Assembly (NCBI GenBank): GCA_031271065.1
Contig: JAISWP010000205.1
Coordinates: forward strand, 1 to 21,337
Source: Synergistaceae bacterium
GTDB taxonomy: Bacteria; Synergistota; Synergistia; Synergistales; Synergistaceae
Direction of reading: 5' to 3'
Length of the DNA: 21,337 nt
The position numbers and the translations under genes were made by a program. Below, piece by piece: positions 14,616 through 20,882 of the stretch. Each line of letters begins with the position of its first letter. The stretch's first letter is position 1. Below the pieces are notes generated by a model. It saw nothing but the letters and a program-made list of their open reading frames with translations, ran no database searches and was not told where the DNA came from.

Positions 14616-15257
14616 TCACGCGCTCCTGTAACGCTCGACTGCCCCGCAGATGGCCGGGGTCAGGATCCCGGCCGCTATGGCCTCCGGGATCCCATTGGTC
14701 GTTATTACGGACAGGATGAGGCCGTAGAGCGCCTCCGGGGCCACTCCTCTGACGGCGGCGAATGAACCGCTGAACATGAAATAAATCATGTGCATGACCA
14801 AAAGCGTGTTGACGGCGGACCCTGAAATACCCGCCGCGCAGTATGCCGCCGCCCTGTATTTCCTCCCTCCGGAGGGAGGAACCGACTTGACTATGAAGTA
14901 TGGAATCACTCCCACCAGTATGCGCGGCGCGAAGCAGACGAAAATTGCCAGCAGACTGCCGTGCCCCGTTCCGGGAACTTCGATGAACGGTGAGAATACG
15001 AAGGACGTCAGATTCGGGGTGACGGTGTTGCGGATGAGGCTCGCGGCGCCGAACATGGCGCCAAGACACGCTCCCCGCCTCGCTCCCAAGAGCACGGAGC
15101 CTATTATGACGGGTATGTGGACGATGGTGGCGTTTATGAATCCGAGGTTGATGAAACCGATCTGCGGAACGAACGTCATGATGAATATTATCGATACGAA
15201 AAGCGACATCACCGCGAAATCACGAATTTTTACCGATGTCTCTCCAAGTGCGTTCAA
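14616..15257 (-). CDS. ECF transporter S component (vitamin-type substrate binder)
   Basis: A 213-residue protein with about six hydrophobic helices that fits the ECF-transporter substrate-capture (S) family. Helix 1 begins AVMSLFVSIIFIMTFVPQIG. The loop and helix NATIVHIPVIIGSVLLGARR followed by GAMFGAASLIRNT and SFVFSPF are typical of the PF12822-like group that includes pantothenate, folate and riboflavin binders. Such proteins dock on a shared EcfA/A'/T module, which is not in this window. The TTG start at 15257 lies just after GGAGGGGAG. The substrate is unknown; the closest feel is to pantothenate-type members, but this is not firm. The coding region contains a 22-bp perfect palindrome. 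Confidence 0.82.
   Translation of the reverse strand: MNALGETSVKIRDFAVMSLFVSIIFIMTFVPQIGFINLGFINATIVHIPVIIGSVLLGARRGACLGAMFGAASLIRNTVTPNLTSFVFSPFIEVPGTGHGSLLAIFVCFAPRILVGVIPYFIVKSVPPSGGRKYRAAAYCAAGISGSAVNTLLVMHMIYFMFSGSFAAVRGVAPEALYGLILSVITTNGIPEAIAAGILTPAICGAVERYRSA
14860..14881. repeat. 22-bp perfect palindrome inside the ECF S-component gene
   Basis: The half-site TTCCTCCCTCC (14860-14870) is followed directly by its exact reverse complement (14871-14881), with no spacer. It falls in a polar loop of the encoded protein (PPSGGRK). Both strands read as GGAGGGAGGAA, that is, internal Shine-Dalgarno-like sequence. Confidence 0.8.
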
Positions 15258-15318
15258 GATACTCCCCTCCGGATAGGTGCTGTAATTATGATTTTAAGAT
15301 CAGCCCGCGCCGTTTGAG

Positions 15319-15344
15319 CGCTGCCGCATATTATACGCTGCCGC
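15319..15344 (-). promoter_or_regulatory. Possible ECF-gene promoter with flanking direct repeats
   Basis: On the minus strand TATAAT lies at 15335-15330, about 72 nt before the ECF start, with no recognisable -35. The 9-mer CGCTGCCGC (plus-strand reading) occurs at 15319-15327 and 15336-15344, one copy on each side of the hexamer, which looks like a regulator-binding arrangement. Confidence 0.35.
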
Positions 15345-15365
15345 GGGCGCGAGCGCGCGGGGAGA

Positions 15366-15394
15366 TTGCACGAAAATATACATTGCGTTATTAT
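15366..15394 (+). promoter_or_regulatory. Probable promoter for the LmeA-like gene and hemB
   Basis: TTGCAC (15366-15371) and TATTAT (15389-15394) are spaced by exactly 17 nt on the plus strand. Transcription would start near 15401, about 60 nt before the ATG of the DUF2993-like gene. It is divergent from the possible ECF promoter. Confidence 0.5.
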
Positions 15395-15463
15395 ATTTCG
15401 CGGTAAATATTTCGACACTTAACAGGAGATTCAATTATATCCCACACGGAGGGCGGGCGTGAC

Positions 15464-16228
15464 ATGGATCGACGCGCTGCCAGGCCCGGGGGCCTGGGAA
15501 AATTCTCTTTATATCTCGCGGCGGTTCTCGCGGTTTTTTTCTTTCTGCTGCGGGCGCCGGGCGTCTGTGAGGCCGTATCGGACGACGAGATGGCCCGTCA
15601 CTTGGCGATGAGGCTTGGGGACGAGTTCGAGCCCGAGTCCCTTTTCGTCACGGTCAGCGACAGCCGCGCTTACGCGGAGGCGCGGGGCGTGTACCTGAGC
15701 GGCGTCCGGCTGGATACTCTCAAACTGGAGGCGATACTGGGGACCTATGACCTGCCGGAGGAAGACGGCGGCGTCGAGGCCCTTGCCTCCCTCATAGCTT
15801 ATTCCTGGGGCGAAGTCGTGCTCCTGGAAGAGGACATCAACAGGTATTTCAAGGCCCACGAGACCCGCGGCTTCTCCGGTCTGAACGTGAAGTTCAGCGA
15901 AAGCGGCTTCCGGGCGGAGGGGATATTTTCCGCGTCGTTCCTCTTCACCCTCCGCATGAGGCTTCAGGCCACAGGGACCTTCGCGCTGAAGCCCGACGGG
16001 GTGTACATAGCGGACGCCGATATATTCGTGGAAGGCCTGCGCCAGCCCGGTTTTCTGGTCAGTCAGGTCATGGAGCGCGCAAATCCGCTCATCGAATGGA
16101 GCGAGATACCGTTCAAGATAACTTTCAAAGAGATATACCTGGACGACAGCTCGGCGACCATGACCGGCGGTCCGCAGAGTTTCCGCGAAGGCGCCTCCGC
16201 AGTTTGGGAGAAAGATCGTCCCCGGTAG
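15464..16228 (+). CDS. Exported DUF2993 (LmeA-like) protein, putative
   Basis: A 254-residue protein with a basic start (MDRRAARPGG) and a hydrophobic helix up to about residue 36, ending near GVCEAVS. This could be a signal peptide or anchor. The rest alternates beta-strand-like segments: ARGVYLSGVRLDTLKLEA, SWGEVVLLEEDINRYF, GLNVKFSESGFRAEG, and NPLIEWSEIPFKITFKEIYL at the end. This pattern fits DUF2993/LmeA-like lipid-binding proteins of the TULIP type. That resemblance is from memory and only moderate. The ATG follows GGAGG at a rather long spacing of 11. It is probably co-transcribed with hemB, but no functional link is evident. Confidence 0.6.
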   Translation: MDRRAARPGGLGKFSLYLAAVLAVFFFLLRAPGVCEAVSDDEMARHLAMRLGDEFEPESLFVTVSDSRAYAEARGVYLSGVRLDTLKLEAILGTYDLPEEDGGVEALASLIAYSWGEVVLLEEDINRYFKAHETRGFSGLNVKFSESGFRAEGIFSASFLFTLRMRLQATGTFALKPDGVYIADADIFVEGLRQPGFLVSQVMERANPLIEWSEIPFKITFKEIYLDDSSATMTGGPQSFREGASAVWEKDRPR

Positions 16229-16289
16229 GCGGAGACGCCCTGCCGCGCGGCGCGGGAGATGTTATCCAAATAGAATGGAGAGTGCAGAC

Positions 16290-17276
16290 ATGAGCCGTTT
16301 TCCAGTTACGAGAATGAGAAGGCTGAGGGAGAACGCGACGGTCCGCCGTATGCTGACGGAAGTCGCGATAGAGCCAAGACACCTGGTGCTGCCCGTATTC
16401 GTATGCCCGGGAGAGGGGGTGTCCTCGGAGATAGCCTCGATGCCCGGCGTACGCCACTGGAGCGTCGACCGTCTGCCCGAGATAGTCGAACCCGCCGCCG
16501 AGGCCGGGGTGAAGGCGTTTTTGTTCTTCGGCCTCCCGACCTATAAGGACGAGGACGGCTCCAGCGCCTTCGACCCGGAACAGCCGGTCCAGAGGGCGCT
16601 CCGTTTTCTGCGCGGGAGGTACCCGGAGTTTTTTCTCATAGCCGATACCTGCATGTGCGAGTACACGTCCCACGGACACTGCGGACATCTGCGCGGCGAC
16701 GGGTCCGTCGACAACGACGCGACGCTGGCCCTGCTAGCTAGAGCCGCCGTGAGCCAGGCGCAGGCGGGAGCGCACATGGTGGCTCCCAGCGACATGATGG
16801 ACGGCAGGGTGGGGGCTCTGCGGAGCGCCCTGGACGGCGCCGGGCTTCAGTCGGTCGGGATCATGAGCTACGCCGCGAAACTGGCGTCGGCGTTCTACGG
16901 TCCCTTCCGGGACGCCGCCGGAAGTTCTCCCAAATTCGGCGACAGGAGGGGTTACCAGCTTCCCCCCGCGAACCCCCGCGAGATCGTCCGCGACGCGCTT
17001 ATGGACGTGGACGAGGGGGCGGATATGCTGATCGTCAAACCGGCCGGGCCGTGTCTGGACATCGCCGCGCGCCTCAGGGAGCGCACGGAGCTGCCTATGG
17101 CGGGCTATATGGTGAGCGGGGAATATATGATGCTCAAGTGCGCCGTCTCGTCGGGCGCCCTCGACGGAGAACGGGCGATGCTAGAGTACCACCTGTCGAT
17201 CCGCCGGGCCGGGTGCGACCTGGTGATAACCTATTACGCGGCGGAACTCGCCCGTTTATTGTCCGAAATGAACTGA
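16290..17276 (+). CDS. hemB: Delta-aminolevulinic acid dehydratase (porphobilinogen synthase)
   Basis: Joins two 5-aminolevulinate molecules to porphobilinogen in tetrapyrrole synthesis. Counting from ATG 16290 it has 328 residues, a normal length. The zinc-binding Cys set is C121, C123 and C131 in DTCMCEYTSHGHCG. The Schiff-base lysines are K197 (SYAAKLAS) and K250 (LIVKPAGP). Start 16290 is preferred because GGAG lies nine bases before it; an in-frame ATG at 16275 has no well-placed site. The presence of hemB shows that the organism makes tetrapyrroles (heme, siroheme or cobamide); other hem genes are not in the window. It ends convergently with the DUF2156 gene. Confidence 0.96.
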   Translation: MSRFPVTRMRRLRENATVRRMLTEVAIEPRHLVLPVFVCPGEGVSSEIASMPGVRHWSVDRLPEIVEPAAEAGVKAFLFFGLPTYKDEDGSSAFDPEQPVQRALRFLRGRYPEFFLIADTCMCEYTSHGHCGHLRGDGSVDNDATLALLARAAVSQAQAGAHMVAPSDMMDGRVGALRSALDGAGLQSVGIMSYAAKLASAFYGPFRDAAGSSPKFGDRRGYQLPPANPREIVRDALMDVDEGADMLIVKPAGPCLDIAARLRERTELPMAGYMVSGEYMMLKCAVSSGALDGERAMLEYHLSIRRAGCDLVITYYAAELARLLSEMN

Positions 17277-17305
17277 TATACGGGGTCTGCGGGTTCCTGC
17301 GGTTC

Positions 17306-18205
17306 CTATAAATTTATCCGCACGGTGTATTTTCGGACGAAGTCCATTGGGTGATACGAGTTCTTGGCGTCCCGGAGTCCCGGGTCGTCCATGTCCTCTT
17401 CCCGGTTGACGATCCGGAAGGCGCCGCCCTCGTGCAGCAGGAACTCGCGGTTTATTACCTGATACGCGGCGTTGTAGCTGAGGCTCGCCTTTTCAAAGTG
17501 TATCATCACCATGTCGTCGTCGGCCCGCTCCGCTATGGTGTAGGCGACTATGCGGCCCATGGACTCCACGGCCCCTCCCAGTAGCTGGGGCAGCCGGCTC
17601 CAGCTGCCCAGGATACCGGAGATTATGCCCTCGCTCTCCCGCTCGATGCTCTCGAATCCGCTGAACTCCCTGTACGACTCGCACCATTCGCGCTGGAATT
17701 CGGCTATCCTCGGCAGTATCTCCTCGGTTATCGTTATGTACTCGTACGGGTTCTGCTTGCGGAATTGGTTGACCCGGTTGCGCTTCCGCATATATTTGTT
17801 CCCGGAAAGTTCCGCCAAGTCCGCGGCCATGTGCAGATATTCCCAGCTCGCCCGGTTCTCCTCCGCTTCCACGGCGTCTTTCATCTGGCCGCGCCAGATA
17901 TTTACAAGGGTTTCCGGGACTAGCCGGAACTCGGCGCGCTCCCCGAAACGGGCGCGTATGATGCCCTCCCAGTCGGAAAATTCGTTCCAGGGTCCCACCG
18001 GCGCCAGGTAATGGTCATAGGGCTGTTTTCCGCTTATCCACACGAGAGGCTCGCTTCCGTCGAAGGCGAACTGGTAGCCCAGGGCGCGCTCCCAGCACAG
18101 CAGGACCCCGGAAGAATAGTCGGAAGATTTTTGCGGCATTTTTTTCCAGAAGTCCAGGTACTGAGATATCGTATCGAGGTTTACTGATTTGAAAAGTAGT
18201 CTCAC
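17306..18205 (-). CDS. DUF2156 protein (phosphatidylglycerol lysyltransferase C-terminal-like)
   Basis: A 299-residue soluble protein. It has the DUF2156 double-GNAT layout: a first half with VSGKQPYDHYLAPVGPW-like strands, then EYLHMAADLAELSGNKYMRKRNRVNQF near residues 122-148. In the second half are GGAVESMGRIVAYTIAE, MVMIHFEKA, NREFLLHEG and the C-terminal RIVNREEDMDDPGLRDAKNSYHP. These match the soluble catalytic part of MprF-type aminoacyl-phospholipid synthases, but the membrane domain of MprF is missing. In stand-alone form the substrate is unknown. The start is GTG at 18205, seven bases after GGAGG. It is divergent from ftsZ and probably monocistronic. Confidence 0.82.
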   Translation of the reverse strand: MRLLFKSVNLDTISQYLDFWKKMPQKSSDYSSGVLLCWERALGYQFAFDGSEPLVWISGKQPYDHYLAPVGPWNEFSDWEGIIRARFGERAEFRLVPETLVNIWRGQMKDAVEAEENRASWEYLHMAADLAELSGNKYMRKRNRVNQFRKQNPYEYITITEEILPRIAEFQREWCESYREFSGFESIERESEGIISGILGSWSRLPQLLGGAVESMGRIVAYTIAERADDDMVMIHFEKASLSYNAAYQVINREFLLHEGGAFRIVNREEDMDDPGLRDAKNSYHPMDFVRKYTVRINL

Positions 18206-18278
18206 AAATATGCCTCCAGATTTTTGTCACATAACCGCTGAATACTTTAGCACAACTTGAGACATATTGAACACGGGC

Positions 18279-18307
18279 TTGACAGTATCATCCGCACTTT
18301 CTATGAT
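18279..18307 (+). promoter_or_regulatory. Strong sigma-70-type promoter of ftsZ
   Basis: A perfect -35 TTGACA (18279-18284), a 17-nt spacer and TATGAT (18302-18307, one mismatch to TATAAT) point at ftsZ. The expected start site is near 18314, giving a leader of about 87 nt. This is the best housekeeping promoter in the window. Confidence 0.85.
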
Positions 18308-18322
18308 AAGAGCAGCGCTCTT
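18308..18322. promoter_or_regulatory. Palindrome centred on the predicted ftsZ transcription start
   Basis: AAGAGC and GCTCTT flank AGC as a perfect inverted repeat. Its centre (18315) nearly coincides with the expected +1 of the ftsZ promoter, so it could be an operator or a 5'-end hairpin of the mRNA. Confidence 0.45.
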
Positions 18323-18331
18323 AAAGATATT

Positions 18332-18363
18332 TTAGTAACTATTATCATTAGTAACTATTATCA
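18332..18363. repeat. Perfect 16-bp tandem repeat in the ftsZ leader
   Basis: TTAGTAACTATTATCA occurs twice without a gap, at 18332-18347 and 18348-18363. It is AT-rich in a GC-rich region and lies between the promoter and the ribosome site of ftsZ. Each copy includes TATTAT, a -10-like hexamer. Confidence 0.95.
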
Positions 18364-18400
18364 GCTGTATAGAGAATGGTCATGAAGGGGGAATTGGGTT

Positions 18401-19627
18401 TTGGCAACGTCAGCCCTTGTTTATATGGATGACGATCTGGGCGAAGTGAAAAGTTCCCGCACTCAGGACGAGAAGAGGGGTAAAGTGATGCCCTCTCCGC
18501 CCGCAGCCTTCAAGGAGAGGATAAAGGTCGTCGGAATAGGCGGCGGAGGCAACAACGCCCTCGACCACATAATACGGTCCGGCGCTGCCGGCGTCGAATT
18601 TCTCGCTATAAATACGGACGCGCACTGTCTTGAAAAGTGTCTTTCCATGGAAAAACTTGTGATAGGCGAAAAACTCACAAAGGGGCACGGGGCCGGCGCC
18701 CGTCCGGAGGTCGGAGAGCAGGCCGCGCTGGAGTCCCGGGAAAGCATCCGCGCGTGCCTCAAGAACTGCGACATGGTCTATCTGGCGGCGGGCATGGGAG
18801 GCGGGACCGGTACGGGCGCGCTGCCGGTGGTCGCGGAGATCGCGAAGGACATGGGCATACTGACGGTGGCGGTGGTCACGCGTCCTTTCACCTTCGAGGG
18901 AAATCGCAGGGCCGTCTGCTCGAACGCCGGCATAGAGAAGATCAAGAAGATAGTGGACGCCCTCATCGTCGTCCCCAACGACAGGCTGCTCCTGTCCGAC
19001 CGCTCCACCACTCTTCAGGAGGCGTTCGCTATGGCGGACGGCGTTCTGCGTCAGGCGGTGCAGGGAGTGACGGACCTCGTGACGAAGCCGGGACAGATAA
19101 ACGTCGACTTCGCCGACCTGAGAAGCATCATGAAACATTCCGGCGGCGCGGTCATGGGAGTCGGAACAGGCATGGGGGAGACCAGGACCGAGGACGCTCT
19201 GCGCCGGGCAATGGACAGCCCGCTGATGGAGAGTTCCATCAAGGGCGCCAAGGGAGTCATACTGAACATCACGTCCGCGCCCGACATCGGCCTCCACGAG
19301 ATAGAGGATGCCGCGTCCCAGCTCGAGGCGCTGATCGATCCCGACGCGAACTTTATATTGGGGCACGTGTGCGACGAAAGTATGGGCAGGGATTCACAGG
19401 ACGAGGTACAGATAGTCGTGATAGCGACAGGTTTTGATATGGGCGGAGAGGAACCGGATATCCCGCCCCCCGCCGCGCAGTCCGCTCCGTCCCCGGCTTC
19501 TGTCCCCGCTCCGGCGGAACCGGCGAAAACGCCTCAGAGACAGCCCGCGGAGACGGGGGAGGCGTTCTTCTCCATGGACTCTCCTCTCGATACCCCGTCG
19601 TATCTGCGCAGGAGAAGCCGTTCCTGA
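18401..19627 (+). CDS. ftsZ: Cell division protein FtsZ
   Basis: A 408-residue tubulin-like GTPase that forms the division ring. It has IKVVGIGGGGNNAL at 41-54, the tubulin signature GGGTGTG at 133-139, NTD at 71-73 and the T7-loop region NVDFADLR at 234-241. After the GTPase and C-terminal domains there is a Pro/Ala-rich linker of about 50 residues. The end, LDTPSYLRRR, is the conserved peptide that binds FtsA or ZipA-like partners. The N-terminal extension (about 38 residues, with an acidic MDDD stretch) is longer than usual. The start is TTG at 18401, eight bases after GGGGGA. It stands alone with its own promoter and terminator; ftsA and the dcw cluster are not adjacent. Confidence 0.96.
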   Translation: MATSALVYMDDDLGEVKSSRTQDEKRGKVMPSPPAAFKERIKVVGIGGGGNNALDHIIRSGAAGVEFLAINTDAHCLEKCLSMEKLVIGEKLTKGHGAGARPEVGEQAALESRESIRACLKNCDMVYLAAGMGGGTGTGALPVVAEIAKDMGILTVAVVTRPFTFEGNRRAVCSNAGIEKIKKIVDALIVVPNDRLLLSDRSTTLQEAFAMADGVLRQAVQGVTDLVTKPGQINVDFADLRSIMKHSGGAVMGVGTGMGETRTEDALRRAMDSPLMESSIKGAKGVILNITSAPDIGLHEIEDAASQLEALIDPDANFILGHVCDESMGRDSQDEVQIVVIATGFDMGGEEPDIPPPAAQSAPSPASVPAPAEPAKTPQRQPAETGEAFFSMDSPLDTPSYLRRRSRS

Positions 19628-19666
19628 TATGATCATACCGGGCGTCGTATTGTAGATTTCGGATAG

Positions 19667-19700
19667 CGCGGCGCGCTGAGGCAGCTCGCCGCGTTTATTT
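19667..19700 (+). terminator. Rho-independent terminator after ftsZ
   Basis: Arms CGCGGCG (19667-19673) and CGCCGCG (19687-19693) pair perfectly. Inside them GCT and AGC can extend the stem past one mismatch, leaving a five-base loop. TTTATTT follows at once (19694-19700). It lies 40 nt after the ftsZ stop and only 30 nt before the next gene. Confidence 0.75.
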
Positions 19701-19729
19701 AAAAAAGACGCCCGCTGGGGGTGCCCTCA

Positions 19730-20878
19730 GTGCGATATTTCCGCGCGGCGCTGATTGCCGCCGTGTCCGCGGCAGCGGCGCTTTATTCGTCCTCGGCGCA
19801 CGCCGCGAGATTGGAGGCGGGCGGCGCGATACTCATGAACCTGAAGTCGGAGAGCGTGCTCTACGTCCAGAGCGAGGACGTGAGGATACCTCCGGCTTCG
19901 CTCGCCAAAATAATGACCCTGCATCTGGCGATGGACGCCGTAGCCGGCGGCAGGGCGTCGCTGTCCGACGACGTGAAGGTGAGCAGAAGAGCCGCCTCCC
20001 AGCCGGGGGCGAGGATGAATCTCACCGCCGGGGACGTGGTGACGCTCGACGGATTGATGGAGGGAACGGCCGTGGCCTCCGGAAACGACGCGGCCGTGGC
20101 TGTGGCCGAGCACATAGGCGGGTCCGTGGAGGCGTTCAGGGAGATGATGAACGCCAAAGCGGAGGAACTTGGAATGAGCAGGACAGTGTTCAAAAATCCC
20201 AACGGCCTGCCCTCCGGCGGTCAGGTGACCACGGCCCGGGATATGCTGACCCTGTCGAAAAGCTACATCAATACCTACCCCGAGGTCTTGGAGCGCTACC
20301 ATAAGACGCCCCAGATAACCTACGGGGGAAAGACCAGCACCAACAAAAATCCGATGCTGAGAATGTTCCCGGAGATTGTGGACGGACTCAAGACCGGATG
20401 GACCAGCGCTTCGAAGCACAACCTGATCACCACCGCCAAAAGCGGGGATATCCGTCTGGTGTCCGTGGTGATGGGAGCCCCTGCCGCGGAGGACGTGGCC
20501 TACAGCTCGGCGTTTCTGATCGAAGCGGGTTTCAGCACGGTGTTCAGCGGAGGCGCGGTCAAGGTCGCTTCTCAGCTCGACGCGATCGAACGGGGCGTCT
20601 CGCTGGATATTCCGGCCACAGACCCGTCCCGTGTGGTTTCAGGTCCCGATCCCGCGTCGGAGGACGTGTCTTTGGACGTGAGGGAGGGCGCTGAATCGGT
20701 GGACTACACGCCGGTAGTTCCGAGGGAGAAGGACGCCTGGCCCGGGGACGAACCCGAGGTTGACCCGGGGGACGACACGGAATTCGACATGGATTTTGAC
20801 GAGATGGAATTTGACGACCCGTCGGTCGTTGTACCCGCTCAGGACGGCGAGCCCTTCTGGGGGGAGGAGGAGAATGCT
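19730..20878 (+). CDS. D-alanyl-D-alanine carboxypeptidase (PBP5/DacF-like); frame stays open into the next gene
   Basis: A serine peptidase of the S11 family that trims pentapeptide side chains of peptidoglycan in the periplasm. The GTG at 19730 follows GGGGGT and gives a signal peptide (MRYFRAALIAAVSAAAAL, cleavage near AHA-A at residue 26). The three active-site motifs are intact: S57-L-A-K60 (SxxK), S117-G-N119 (SxN) and K221-T-G (KTG). After about residue 300 a very acidic linker follows (FDMDFDEMEFDD). No stop codon occurs: residue 383 is followed in frame by fumarase. I end the feature at the natural fumarase start. One base fewer in the G run at 20859-20864 would end it at TGA 20880-20882. 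An amphipathic C-terminal anchor is not seen. Confidence 0.88.
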
Positions 20879-20882
20879 GTGA
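20859..20882 (+). other. dacF/fumarase junction: six-G run, Shine-Dalgarno and GTGA overlap
   Basis: Six G (20859-20864) run into AGGAGGAG, then AATGCT and the GTG start of fumarase (20879-20881). In the frame as given, dacF continues through this GTG. In the frame one base further on, a TGA (20880-20882) overlaps the GTG as GTGA, the same overlap seen between the DUF362 and polyferredoxin genes. The site therefore looks like a normal gene junction shifted by one G. Confidence 0.7.

Noticed and set aside
12496..15069. 857-codon open frame on the minus strand opposite ftsH
   Set aside because: It is antisense to ftsH, whose catalytic motifs are all intact, and its His/Arg/Gly-rich translation has no recognisable domain. 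Long antisense frames are expected in high-GC coding DNA.
15341..15361. GC-rich alternating palindrome (CCGCG...CGCGG) as a terminator or operator
   Set aside because: Simple CG-alternating sequence, no T-run, and many alternative foldings; not distinct enough.
17285..17308. Near-tandem repeat (two copies of TGCGG(G)TTCC) between hemB and the DUF2156 gene
   Set aside because: Short and imperfect, does not form a hairpin with a T-run, and lies in a 29-nt convergent gap where some terminator would be expected but is not clear.
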